From: Luzula sylvatica
Lineage: Eukaryota > Streptophyta > Magnoliopsida > Poales > Juncaceae
DNA length: 64,000 bases
Direction of reading: 5' to 3'
Assembly: GCA_946800325.1 (NCBI GenBank)
Contig: OX326956.1
Coordinates: 14,983,167-15,047,166, forward strand
The position numbers and the translations under genes were made by a program. Shown here one piece after another: positions 37,401-51,000 of the stretch (its first letter is position 1; each line of letters begins with the position of its first letter). The notes below the pieces were generated by a model. That model was not told the DNA's origin. It did not search any database and saw nothing but the letters and a program-made list of their open reading frames with translations.

Positions 37401-40400
37401 TGAATCGAAAAATAAACTTTCTTAGTGTTTGTGAAATTTGGTGAAAAGTTATGTAGTAAAAGATACGATACAAATGATCTAAAAACAAGTTATTTGAACT
37501 CCTCAAAGTATTAAAATCTTGTTTTGAATCGAAAAACAAACTTTTTTAGCGTTTGTGAAATTTGGTGAAAAGTTATGTTGTAAAAGATACGGTACAATTG
37601 ATCTAAAAACACGTTATTTGAACTCCTTAAAGCGTTAAAATCTTGTTTTGAATCGAAAAACAAACTTTCTTAGCGTTTGTGAAATTTGGTGAAAAGTTAT
37701 GTAGTAAAAGATACGATACAATTGATCTAAAAACACGTTATTTGAACTCCTGAAAGCGTTAAAATCTTGTTTTGAATCGAAAAACTTACTTTCTTAGTGT
37801 TTGTGAAATTTGGTGAAAAGTTATGTAGTAAACGATACGATACAAATGATCTAAAAACACGTTATTTGAACTCCACAAAGCGTTAAAATCTTGTTATGAA
37901 TCGAAAAACAAACTTTCTTAGTGTTTGTGAAATTTGGTGAAAAGTTATGTAGTAAAAGATACGATGCAAATGATCTAAAAACAAGTTATTTGAACACCTC
38001 AAAGCGTTAAAATCTTGTTTTGAATCGAAAAACAAACTTTCTCAGTGTTTGTGAAATTTGGTGAAAAGTTATGTAATAAAAGATACGATACAAATGATCT
38101 AAAAACATGATATTTGAACTCCTCAAAGCGTTAAAATCATGTTTTGAATCGAAAAACAAACTTTCTTAGCATTTGTGAAATTTGGTGAAAACTTATGTAG
38201 TAAAAGATACGATACAAATGATCCAAAAACAAGTTATTTGAACTCCTCAAAGCGTTAAAATCTTGTTTTGAATCGAAAAACAAACTTTCTTAGTGTTTGT
38301 GAAATTTGGTGAAAAGTTATGTAGTAAAAGATACGATACAATTGATCTAAAAATACGTTATTTGAACTCCTGAAAGCGTTAAAATCTTGTTTTGAATCGA
38401 AAAACTTACTTTCTTAGTGTTTGTGAAATTTGGTGAAAAGTTATGTAGTAAACAATACGATACAAATGATCTAAAAACACGTTATTTGAACTCCACAAAG
38501 CGTTAAAATCTTGTTTTGAATCGAAAAACAAACTTTCTTAGTGTTTGTGAAATTTGGTGAAAAGTTATGTAGTAAAAGATACGATGCAAATGATCTAAAA
38601 ACAAGTTATTTGAACACCTCAAAGCGTTAAAATCTTGTTTTGAATCGAAAAACATACTTTCTTAGTGGTTGTGAAATTTGGTGAAAAGTTATGTAGTAAA
38701 AGATACGATACAAATGATCCAAAAACAAGTTATTTGAACTCCTCAAAGCGTTAAAATCTTGTTTTGAATCGAAAAACAAAATTTCTTAGTGTTTGTGAAA
38801 TTTGGTGAAAAGTTATGTTGTAAAAGATACGATACAAATTATCCAAAAACAAGTTATTTGAACTCCTCAAAGCGTTAAAATCTTGTTTTGAATCGAAAAA
38901 TAAACTTTCTTAGTGTTTGTGAAATTTGGTGAAAAGTTATGTAGTAAAAGATACGATACAAATGATCTAAAAACAAGTTATTTGAACTCCTCAAAGTATT
39001 AAAATCTTGTTTTGAATCGAAAAACAAACTTTTTTAGCGTTTGTGAAATTTGGTGAAAAGTTATGTTGTAAAAGATACGGTACAATTGATCTAAAAACAC
39101 GTTATTTGAACTCCTTAAAGCGTTAAAATCTTGTTTTGAATCGAAAAACAAACTTTCTTAGCGTTTGTGAAATTTGGTGAAAAGTTATGTAGTAAAAGAT
39201 ACGATACAATTGATCTAAAAACACGTTATTTGAACTCCTGAAAGCGTTAAAATCTTGTTTTGAATCGAAAAACTTACTTTCTTAGTGTTTGTGAAATTTG
39301 GTGAAAAGTTATGTAGTAAACGATACGATACAAATGATCTAAAAACACGTTATTTGAACTCCACAAAGCGTTAAAATCTTGTTATGAATCGAAAAACAAA
39401 CTTTCTTAGTGTTTGTGAAATTTGGTGAAAAGTTATGTAGTAAAAGATACGATGCAAATGATCTAAAAACAAGTTATTTGAACACCTCAAAGCGTTAAAA
39501 TCTTGTTTTGAATCGAAAAACAAACTTTCTCAGTGTTTGTGAAATTTGGTGAAAAGTTATGTAATAAAAGATACGATACAAATGATCTAAAATCACGATA
39601 ATTGAACTCCTCAAAGCGTTAAAATCATGTTTTGAATCGAAAAACAAACTTTCTTAGCATTTGTGAAATTTGGTGAAAACTTATGTAGTAAAAGATACGA
39701 TACAAATGATCCAAAAACAAGTTATTTGAACTCCTCAAAGCGTTAAAATCTTGTTTTGAATCGAAAAACAAACTTTCTTAGTGTTTGTGAAATTTGGTGA
39801 AAAGTTATGTAGTAAAAGATACGATACAATTGATCTAAAAACACGTTATTTGAACTCCTGAAAGCGTTAAAATCTTGTTTTGAATCGAAAAACTTACTTT
39901 CTTATTGTTTGTGAAATTTGGTGAAAAGTTATGTAGTAAACAATACGATACAAATGATCTAAAAACACGTTATTTGAACTCCACAAAGCGTTAAAATCTT
40001 GTTTTGAATCGAAAAACAAACTTTCTTAGTGTTTGTGAAATTTGGTGAAAAGTTATGTAGTAAAAGATACGATGCAAATGATCTAAAAACAAGTTATTTG
40101 AACACCTCAAAGCGTTAAAATCTTGTTTTGAATCGAAAAACAAACTTTCTTAGTGGTTGTGAAATTTGGTGAAAAGTTATGTAGTAAAAGATACGATACA
40201 AATGATCCAAAAACAAGTTATTTGAACTCCTCAAAGCGTTAAAATCTTGTTTTGAATCGAAAAACAAAATTTCTTAGTGTTTGTGAAATTTGGTGAAAAG
40301 TTATGTTGTAAAAGATACGATACAAATTATCCAAAAACAAGTTATTTGAACCCCTCAAAGCGTTAAAATCTTGTTTTGAATCGAAAAATAAACTTTCTTA

Positions 40401-41250
40401 GTGTTTGTGAAATTTGGTGAAAAGTTATGTAGTAAAAGATACGATACAAATGATCTAAAAACAAGTTATTTGAACTCCTCAAAGTATTAAAATCTTGTTT
40501 TGAATCGAAAAACAAACTTTTTTAGCGTTTGTGAAATTTGGTGAAAAGTTATGTTGTAAAAGATACGGTACAATTGATCTAAAAACACGTTATTTGAACT
40601 CCTTAAAGCGTTAAAATCTTGTTTTGAATCGAAAAACAAACTTTCTTAGCGTTTGTGAAATTTGGTGAAAAGTTATGTAGTAAAAGATACGATACAATTG
40701 ATCTAAAAACACGTTATTTGAACTCCTGAAAGCGTTAAAATCTTGTTTTGAATCGAAAAACTTACTTTCTTAGTGTTTGTGAAATTTGGTGAAAAGTTAT
40801 GTAGTAAACAATACGATACAAATGATCTAAAAACACGTTATTTGAACTCCACAAAGCGTTAAAATCTTGTTATGAATCGAAAAACAAACTTTCTTAGTGT
40901 TTGTGAAATTTGGTGAAAAGTTATGTAGTAAAAGATACAATGCAAATGATCTAAAAACAAGTTATTTGAACACCTCAAAGCGTTAAAATCTTGTTTTGAA
41001 TCGAAAAACAAACTTTCTCAGTGTTTCTGAAATTTGGTGAAAAGTTATGTAATAAAAGATACGATACAAATGATCTAAAAACACGATATTTGAACTCCTC
41101 AAAGCGTTAAAATCATGTTTTGAATCGAAAAACAGACTTTCTTAGCATTTGTGAAATTTGGTGAAAACTTATGTAGTAAAAGATACGATACAAATGATCC
41201 AAAAACAAGTTATTTGAACTCCTCAAAGCGTTAAAATCTTGTTTTGAATC
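37400..41250 (+). repeat. 12-monomer HOR family, second domain
   Basis: GATACGGTAC markers at 37591, 39079 and 40567 are 1488 bp apart, restoring the 12-mer period seen at 1-8230. The two complete units are B-like, with GTGGTTG, CAAAATTTC and AAATTATCC monomers. They differ from the first domain by lacking AAGCTATG, CTGCACAAAG and GATAGAATTG and by having TAAACAATACG near 38450, 39935 and 40805 where the first domain has TAAACGATACG. Private changes include AAAAACATGATATT near 38102, AAAATCACGATAATTG near 39590, CTTATTGTTTG near 39901 and AACAGACTTTC near 41130. Limits are approximate. Confidence 0.82.
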
Positions 41251-44200
41251 GAAAAACAAACTTTCTTAGTGTTTTTGAAATTTGGTGAAATGTTATGTAG
41301 TAAAAAGATACGATGCAAATGATCTAAAAACAAGTTATTTGAACACCACAAAGCGTTAAAATCTTGTTTTGAATCGAAAAACAAACTTTCTTAGTGTTTG
41401 TGAAATTTGGTGAAAAGTTATGTAGTAAAAGATACGATACAATTGATCTAAAAACACGTTATTTGAACTCCTTAAAGCGTTAAAATCTTGTTTTGAATCG
41501 AAAAACAAACTTTCTTAGTGTTTGTGAAATTTGGTGAAAAGTTATGTAGTAAAAGATACGATACAATTGATCTAAAAACACGTTATTTGAACTCCTGAAA
41601 GCGTTAACATCTTGTTTTGAATCGAAAAAACTTACTTTCTTAGTGTTTGTGAAATTTGGTGAAAAGTTATGTAGTAAACGATACGATACAAATGATCTAA
41701 AAACACGTTATTTGAACTCCACAAAGCGTTAAAATCTTGTTTTGAATCGAAAAACAAACTTTCTTAGTGTTTGTGAAATTTGGTGAAAAGTTATGTAGTA
41801 AAAGATACGATGCAAATGATCTAAAAACAAGTTATTTGAACACCTCAAAGCGTTAAAATCTTGTTTTGAATCGAAAAACAAACTTTCTTAGTGTTTGTGA
41901 AATTTGGTGAAAAGTTATGTAGTAAAAGATACGATACAAATGATCCAAAAACAAGTTATTTGAACTCCTCAAAGCGTTAAAATCTTGTTTTGAATCGAAA
42001 AACAAACTTTCTTAGTGTTTGGGAAATTTGGTTAAAAGTTATGTAGTAAAAGATACGATGCAAATGATATAAAAACAAGTTATTTGAAAACCGCAAAGCG
42101 TTAAAATCTTGTTTTGAATCGAAAAACAAACTTTCTTAGTGTTTGTGAAATTTGGGGAAAAGTTATGTAGTAAAAGATACGATAAAATTGATCTAAAAAC
42201 ACGATATTTGAACTCCTCAAAGCGTTAAAATCTTGTTTTGAATCGAAAAACAAACTTTCTTAGTGTTTGTAAAATTTGGTAAAAAGTTATGTAGTAAAAG
42301 ATACGATACAAATGATCTAAAAACAAGTTATTTGAACACCTCAAAGCGTTAAAATCTTGTTTTGAATCGAAAAACAATCTTTCTTAGCATTTGTGAAATT
42401 TGGTGAAAAGTTATGTAGTAAAAGATACGATACAAATGATCCAAAAACAAGTTATTTGAACTCCTCAAAGCGTTAAAATCTTGTTTTGAATCGAAAAACA
42501 AACTTTCTTAGTGTTTGTGAAATTTGGTGAAAAGTTATGTAGTAAAAGATACGTTGCAAATGATCTAAAAACAAGTTATTTGAACACCACAAAGCGTTAA
42601 AATCTTGTTTTGAATCGAAAAAGAAACTTTCTTAGTGTTTGTGAAATTTGGTGAAAAGTTATGTAGTAAAAGATACGATACAATTGATCTAAAAACACGA
42701 TATTTGAACCCCTTAAAGCGTTAAAATCTTGTTTTGAATCGAAAAACAAACTTTCTTAGTGTTTGTGAAATTTGGTGAAAAATTATGTAGTAAAAGATAC
42801 GATACAATTGATCTAAAAACACGATATTTGGACTCCTCAAAGCGTTAAAATCATGTTTTGAATCGAAAAACAAACTTTCTTAGTGTTTGTGAAATTTGGT
42901 GAATAGTTATGTAGTAAAAGATACGATACAAATGATCTAAAAACAAGTTATTTGAACTCCTGAAAGCGTTAAAATCTTGTTTTGAATCGAAAAACAAACT
43001 TACCTAGTGTTTGTGAAATTTGGTGAAAAGTTATGTACTAAAAGATACGATACAAATGATCTAAAAACACGATATTTGAACTCCTCAAAGCGTTAAAATC
43101 ATGTTTTGAATCGAAAAACAAACTTTCTTAGTGTTTGTGAAATTTGGTGAATAGTTATGTAGTAAAAGATACGATACAAATGATCTAAAAACAAGTTATT
43201 TGAACTCCTGAAAGCGTTAAAATCTTGTTTTGAATCGAAAAACAAACTATCTTAGTGTTTGTGAAATTTTGTGAAAAGTTATGTAGTAAAAGATACGATA
43301 CAATTGATCTAAAAACACGTTATTTGAACTCCTCAAAGCCTTAAAATCTTGTTTTGAATCGAAAAACAAACTTTCTTAGTGTTTGTGAAATTTGGAGAAA
43401 AGTTATGTAGTAAAAGATACGATACAAATGATATAAAAACACGATATTTGAACTCCTCAAAGCGTTAAAATCTTGTTTTGAATCGAAAAACAAACTTTCT
43501 TAGTGTTTGTGAAATTTGGTGAAAAGTTATGTAGTAAAAGATACGATACAAATGATCTAAAAACACGATATTTGAACTCCTCAAAGCGTTAAAATCTTGT
43601 TTTGAATCGAAAAACAAACTTTCTTAGTGTTTGTGAAATTTGGTGAAAAGTTGTGTAGTAAAAGATACGAAACAATTGATCCAAAAACACGTTATTTGAA
43701 CTCCTGAAAGCGTAAAAATCTTGTTTTGAATCGAAAAACTTACTTTCTTAGTGTTTATGAAATTTGGTGAAAAGTTATGTAGTAAACGATACGATACAAA
43801 TGATCTAAAAACACGTTATTTGAACTCCACAAATCGTTAAAATATTGTTTTGAATCGAAAAACAAACTTTATTAGTGTTTGTGAAATTTGGTGAAAAGTT
43901 ATGTAGTAAAAGATACGATGCAAATGATCTATAAACACGTTATTTGAACTCCACAAAGCGTTAAAATCTAGTTTTGAATCGAAAAACCACCTTTCTTAGT
44001 GTTTGTGAAATTTGGTGAAAAATTATGTACTAAAAGATACGATACAAATGATCCAAAAACACGTTATTTGAACTCCTCAAAGCGTTAAAATCTTGTTTTG
44101 AATCGAAAAACTTACTTTCTTAGTGTTTGTGAAATTTGGTTAAAAGTTATGAAGTAAACGATACGATACAAATGATCTAAAAACACGTTATTTGAACTCC

Positions 44201-44580
44201 ACAAAGCGTTAAAATCTTGTTTTGAATCGAAAAACAAACTTTCTTAGTGTTTGTGAAATTTGGTGAAAAGTTATGTAGTAAAAGATATGATACGAATGAT
44301 CTAAAAACAAGTTATTTGAACACCTCAAAGCGTTAAAATCTTGTTTTGAATCGAAAAACAAACTTTCTTAGTGTTTGTGAAATTTGGTGAAAAGTTATGT
44401 ACTAAAAGATACGATACAAATGATCTAAAAACACGATATTTGAACTCCTCAAAGAGTTAAAATCATGTTTTGAATCGAAAAACAAACTTTCTTAGCGTTT
44501 GTGAAATTTGGTGAAAAGTTATGTAGTAAAAGATACGATACAAATGATCCAAAAACAAGTTATTTGAACTCCTCAAAGCG
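41250..44580 (+). repeat. 70-monomer family, diverged copy
   Basis: Carries the marker order of 21.0-24.9 kb: the 125-bp cassette at 41282, GGTTAAAAG with GATATAAAAAC (near 42030), GGTAAAAAG (42280), CAATCTTTC, GGACTCC without the 5-bp deletion, TTACCTAG, AAATTTTGTG, GGAGAAAAG, AGTTGTG and CCACC at 43987. Private changes include GAAATGTTATG, TTTGGGAAATTTGGTTAAAAG, TTTGGGGAAAAG and GATACGTTGC. The CCACC marker lies 8558 bp after that at 35429, which equals 69 monomers plus the two 1-bp insertions in between. Confidence 0.8.
41531..41655 (+). repeat. 125-bp monomer with extra A in the GAATCG tract
   Basis: Reads GAATCGAAAAAACTTAC, one A longer than GAATCGAAAAACTTAC, and also has GTTAACATC for GTTAAAATC. 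It is the only +1 monomer in the window that does not belong to the TAAAAAGATAC lineage. Confidence 0.92.
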
Positions 44581-47500
44581 TTAAAATCTTGTTTTGAATC
44601 GAAAAACAAACTTTCTTAGCGTTTGTGAAATTTGGTGAAAAGTTATGTAGTAAAAGATACGATACAATTGATCTAAAAACACGTTATTTGAACTCCTGAA
44701 AGCGTTAAAATCTTGTTTTGAATCGAAAAACTTACTTTCTTAGTGTTTGTGAAATTTGGTGAAAAGTTATGTAGTAAACGATACGATACAAATGATCTAA
44801 AAACACGTTATTTGAACTCCACAAAGCGTTAAAATCTTGTTTTGAATCGAAAAACAAACTTTCTTAGTGTTTGTGAAATTTGGTGAAAAGTTATGTAGTA
44901 AAAGATACGATGCAAATGATCTAAAAACAAGTTATTTGAACACCTCAAAGCGTTAAAATCTTGTTTTGAATCGAAAAACAAACTTTCTTAGTGTTTGTGA
45001 AATTTGGTGAAAAGTTATGTAGTAAAAGATACGATACAAATGATCCAAAAACAAGTTATTTGAACTCCTCAAAGCATTAAAATCTTGTTTTGAATCGAAA
45101 AACAAACTTTCTTAGCGTTTGTGAAATTTGGTGAAAAGTTATGTAGTAAAAGATACGATACAATTGATCTAAAAACACGATATTTGAACTCCTCAAAGAG
45201 TTAAAATCATGTTTTGAATCGAAAAACAAACTTTCTTAGCGTTTGTGAAATTTGGTGAAAAGTTATGTAGTAAAAGATACGATACAATTGATCTAAAAAC
45301 ACGTTATTTGAACTCCTGAAAGCGTTAAAATCTTGTTTTGAATCGAAAAACAAACTTTCTTAGCGTTTGTGAAATTTGGTGAAAAGTTATGTAGTAAAAG
45401 ATACGATACAATTGATCTAAAAACACGATATTTGAACTCCTCAAAGAGTTAAAATCATGTTTTGAATCGAAAAACAAACTTTCTTAGCGTTTGTGAAATT
45501 TGGTGAAAAGTTATGTAGTAAAAGATACGATACAAATGATCCAAAAACAAGTTATTTGAACTCCTCAAAGAGTTAAAATCATGTTTTGAATCGAAAAACA
45601 AACTTTCTTAGCGTTTGTGAAATTTGGTGAAAAGTTATGTAGTAAAAGATACGATACAAATGATCCAAAAACAAGTTATTTGAACTCCTCAAAGCATTAA
45701 AATCTTGTTTTGAATCGAAAAACAAACTTTCTTAGCGTTTGTGAAATTTGGTGAAAAGTTATGTAGTAAAAGATACGATACAATTGATCTAAAAACACGA
45801 TATTTGAACTCCTCAAAGAGTTAAAATCATGTTTTGAATCGAAAAACAAACTTTCTTAGCGTTTGTGAAATTTGGTGAAAAGTTATGTAGTAAAAGATAC
45901 GATACAATTGATCTAAAAACACGTTATTTGAACTCCTGAAAGCGTTAAAATCTTGTTTTGAATCGAAAAACAAACTTTCTTAGTGTTTGTGAAATTTGGT
46001 GAAAAGTTATGTACTAAAAGATACGATACAAATGATCTAAAAACACGATATTTGAACTCCTCAAAGAGTTAAAATCATGTTTTGAATCGAAAAACAAACT
46101 TTCTTAGCGTTTGTGAAATTTGGTGAAAAGTTATGTAGTAAAAGATACGATACAAATGATCCAAAAACAAGTTATTTGAACTCCTCAAAGCGTTAAAATC
46201 TTGTTTTGAATCGAAAAACAAACTTTCTTAGCGTTTGTGAAATTTGGTGAAAAGTTATGTAGTAAAAGATACGATACAAATGATCCAAAAACAAGTTATT
46301 TGAACTCCTCAAAGCGTTAAAATCTTGTTTTGAATCGAAAAACAAACTTTCTTAGCGTTTGTGAAATTTGGTGAAAAGTTATGTAGTAAAAGATACGATA
46401 CAATTGATCTAAAAACACGTTATTTGAACTCCTGAAAGCGTTAAAATCTTGTTTTGAATCGAAAAACTTACTTTCTTAGTGTTTGTGAAATTTGGTGAAA
46501 AGTTATGTAGTAAACGATACGATACAAATGATCTAAAAACACGTTATTTGAACTCCACAAAGAGTTAAAATCTTGTTTTGAATCGAAAAACAAACTTTCT
46601 TAGTGTTTGTGAAATTTGGTGAAAAGTTATGTAGTAAAAGATACGATGCAAATGATCTAAAAACAAGTTATTTGAACACCTCAAAGCGTTAAAATCTTGT
46701 TTTGAATCGAAAAACAAACTTTCTTAGTGTTTGTGAAATTTGGTGAAAAGTTATGTAGTAAAAGATACGATGCAAATGATCTAAAAACAAGTTATTTGAA
46801 CACCTCAAAGCGTTAAAATCTTGTTTTGAATCGAAAAACAAACTTTCTTAGTGTTTGTGAAATTTGGTGAAAAGTTATGTAGTAAAAGATACGATACAAA
46901 TGATCCAAAAACAAGTTATTTGAACTCCTCAAAGCATTAAAATCTTGTTTTGAATCGAAAAACAAACTTTCTTAGCGTTTGTGAAATTTGGTGAAAAGTT
47001 ATGTAGTAAAAGATACGATACAATTGATCTAAAAACACGTTATTTGAACTCCTGAAAGCGTTAAAATCTTGTTTTGAATCGAAAAACTTACTTTCTTAGT
47101 GTTTGTGAAATTTGGTGAAAAGTTATGTAGTAAACGATACGATACAAATGATCTAAAAACACGTTATTTGAACTCCACAAAGAGTTAAAATCTTGTTTTG
47201 AATCGAAAAACAAACTTTCTTAGTGTTTGTGAAATTTGGTGAAAAGTTATGTAGTAAAAGATACGATGCAAATGATCTAAAAACAAGTTATTTGAACACC
47301 TCAAAGCGTTAAAATCTTGTTTTGAATCGAAAAACAAACTTTCTTAGTGTTTGTGAAATTTGGTGAAAAGTTATGTAGTAAAAGATACGATACAAATGAT
47401 CCAAAAACAAGTTATTTGAACTCCTCAAAGCATTAAAATCTTGTTTTGAATCGAAAAACAAACTTTCTTAGCGTTTGTGAAATTTGGTGAAAAGTTATGT

Positions 47501-48060
47501 AGTAAAAGATACGATACAATTGATCTAAACACACGTTATTTGAACTCCTGAAAGCGTTAAAATCTTGTTTTGAATCGAAAAACTTACTTTCTTAGTGTTT
47601 GTGAAATTTGGTGAAAAGTTATGTAGTAAACGATACGATACAAATGATCTAAAAACACGTTATTTGAACTCCACAAAGCGTTAAAATCTTGTTTTGAATC
47701 GAAAAACAAACTTTCTTAGTGTTTGTGAAATTTGGTGAAAAGTTATGTAGTAAAAGATACGATGCAAATGATCTAAAAACAAGTTATTTGAACACCTCAA
47801 AGCGTTAAAATCTTGTTTTGAATCGAAAAACAAACTTTCTTAGTGTTTGTGAAATTTGGTGAAAAGTTATGTAGTAAAAGATACGATACAAATGATCCAA
47901 AAACAAGTTATTTGAACTCCTCAAAGCATTAAAATCTTGTTTTGAATCGAAAAACAAACTTTCTTAGCGTTTGTGAAATTTGGTGAAAAGTTATGTAGTA
48001 AAAGATACGATACAAATGATCCAAAAACAAGTTATTTGAACTCCTCAAAGCGTTAAAATC
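44580..48060 (+). repeat. Burst of 4- and 5-monomer amplifications
   Basis: The marker AAAGCATTAAAATC occurs at 45071, 45691, 46931, 47427 and 47923, giving steps of 620, 1240, 496 and 496 bp (5, 10, 4 and 4 monomers). CCACAAAGAGTTAAAATC occurs at about 46555 and 47175 (620 bp). The repeated cassette from about 46.4 kb is, in order: CAATTG/CTCCTGAAAG/CTTAC, TAAACG/CCACAAAG, GATGC/ACACCTC, GATCC/CATTAAAATC/TAGCG. Between 44.6 and 46.4 kb, AAAGAGTTAAAATCATG monomers alternate with CAATTG monomers. Neighbouring copies look identical apart from the diagnostic sites, so this is a young, homogenising zone placed between two older HOR families. Confidence 0.82.
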
Positions 48061-51000
48061 TTGTTTTGAATCGAAAAATAAACTTTCTTAGTGTTTGTGA
48101 AATTTGGTGAAAAGTTATGTAGTAAAAGATACGATACAAATGATCTAAAAACAAGTTATTTGAACTCCTCAAAGTATTAAAATCTTGTTTTGAATCGAAA
48201 AACAAACTTTTTTAGCGTTTGTGAAATTTGGTGAAAAGTTATGTTGTAAAAGATACGGTACAATTGATCTAAAAACACGTTATTTGAACTCCTTAAAGCG
48301 TTAAAATCTTGTTTTGAATCGAAAAACAAACTTTCTTAGCGTTTGTGAAATTTGGTGAAAAGTTATGTAGTAAAAGATACGATACAATTGATCTAAAAAC
48401 ACGTTATTTGAACTCCTGAAAGCGTTAAAATCTTGTTTTGAATTGAAAAACTTACTTTCTTAGTGTTTGTGAAATTTGGTGAAAAGTTATGTAGTAAACG
48501 ATACGATACAAATGATCTAAAAACACGTTATTTGAACTCCACAAAGCGTTAAAATCTTGTTATGAATCGAAAAACAAACTTTCTTAGTGTTTGTGAAATT
48601 TGGTGAAAAGTTATGTAGTAAAAGATACGATGCAAATGATCTAAAAACAAGTTATTTGAACACCTCAAAGCGTTAAAATCTTGTTTTGAATCGAAAAACA
48701 AACTTTCTCAGTGTTTGTGAAATTTGGTGAAAAGTTATGTAATAAAAGATACGATACAAATGATCTAAAAACACGATATTTGAACTCCTCAAAGCGTTAA
48801 AATCATGTTTTGAATCGAAAAACAAACTTTCTTAGCATTTGTGAAATTTGGTGAAAACTTATGTAGTAAAAGATACGATACAAATGATCCAAAAACAAGT
48901 TATTTGAACTCCTCAAAGCGTTAAAATCTTGTTTTGAATCGAAAAACAAACTTTCTTAGTGTTTGTGAAATTTGGTGAAAAGTTATGTAGTAAAAGATAC
49001 GATACAATTGATCTAAAAACACGTTATTTGAACTCCTGAAAGCGTTAAAATCTTGTTTTGAATCGAAAAACTTACTTTCTTAGTGTTTGTGAAATTTGGT
49101 GAAAAGTTATGTAGTAAACAATACGATACAAATGATCTAAAAACACGTTATTTGAACTCCACAAAGCGTTAAAATCTTGTTTTGAATCGAAAAACAAACT
49201 TTCTTAGTGTTTGTGAAATTTGGTGGAAAGTTATGTAGTAAAAGATACGATGCAAATGATCTAAAAACAAGTTATTTGAACACCTCAAAGCGTTAAAATC
49301 TTGTTTTGAATCGAAAAACAAACTTTCTTAGTGGTTGTGAAATTTGGTGAAAAGTTATGTAGTAAAAGATACGATACAAATGATCCAAAAACAAGTTATT
49401 TGAACTCCTCAAAGCGTTAAAATCTTGTTTTGAATCGAAAAACAAAATTTCTTAGTGTTTGTGAAATTTGGTGAAAAGTTATGTTGTAAAAGATACGATA
49501 CAAATTATCCAAAAACAAGTTATTTGAACTCCTCAAAGCGTTAAAATCTTGTTTTGAATCGAAAAATAAACTTTCTTAGTGTTTGTGAAATTTGGTGAAA
49601 AGTTATGTAGTAAAAGATACGATACAAATGATCTAAAAACAAGTTATTTGAACTCCTCAAAGTATTAAAATCTTGTTTTGAATCGAAAAACAAACTTTTT
49701 TAGCGTTTGTGAAATTTGGTGAAAAGTTATGTTGTAAAAGATACGGTACAATTGATCTAAAAACACGTTATTTGAACTCCTTAAAGCGTTAAAATCTTGT
49801 TTTGAATCGAAAAACAAACTTTCTTAGCGTTTGTGAAATTTGGTGAAAAGTTATGTAGTAAAAGATACGATACAATTGATCTAAAAACACGTTATTTGAA
49901 CTCCTGAAAGCGTTAAAATCTTGTTTTGAATCGAAAAACTTACTTTCTTAGTGTTTGTGAAATTTGGTGAAAAGTTATGTAGTAAACAATACGATACAAA
50001 TGATCTAAAAACACGTTATTTGAACTCCACAAAGCGTTAAAATCTTGTTATGAATCGAAAAACAAACTTTCTTAGCGTTTGTGAAATTTGGTGAAAAGTT
50101 ATGTAGTAAAAGATACGATGCAAATGATCTAAAATCATGTTATTTGAACACCTCAAAGCGTTAAAATCTTGTTTTGAATCGAAAAACAAACTTTCTCAGT
50201 GTTTCTGAAATTTGGTGAAAAGTTATGTAATAAAAGATACGATACAAATGATCTAAAAACACGATATTTGAACTCCTCAAAGCGTTAAAATCATGTTTTG
50301 AATCGAAAAACAGACTTTCTTAGCATTTGTGAAATTTGGTGAAAACTTATGTAGTAAAAGATACGATACAAATGATCCAAAAACAAGTTATTTGAACTCC
50401 TCAAAGCGTTAAAATCTTGTTTTGAATCGAAAAACAAACTTTCTTAGTGTTTTTGAAATTTGGTGAAAAGTTATGTAGTAAAAAGATACGATGCAAATGA
50501 TCTAAAAACAAGTTATTTGAACACCACAAAGCGTTAAAATCTTGTTTTGAATCGAAAAACAAACTTTCTTAGTGTTTGTGAAATTTGGTGAAAAGTTATG
50601 TAGTAAAAGATACGATACAATTGATCTAAAAACACGTTATTTGAACTCCTTAAAGCGTTAAAATGTTGTTTTGAATCGAAAAACAAACTTTCTTAGTGTT
50701 TGTGAAATTTGGTGAAAAGTTATGTAGTAAAAGATACGATACAATTGATCTAAAAACACGTTATTTGAACTCCTGAAAGCGTTAAAATCTTGTTTTGAAT
50801 CGAAAAACTTACTTTCTTAGTGTTTGTGAAATTTGGTGAAAAGTTATGTAGTAAACGATACGATACAAATGATCTAAAAACACGTTATTTGAACTCCACA
50901 AAGCGTTAAAATCTTGTTTTGAATCGAAAAACAAACTTTCTTAGTGTTTGTGAAATTTGGTGAAAAGTTATGTAGTAAAAGATACGATGCAAATGATCTA

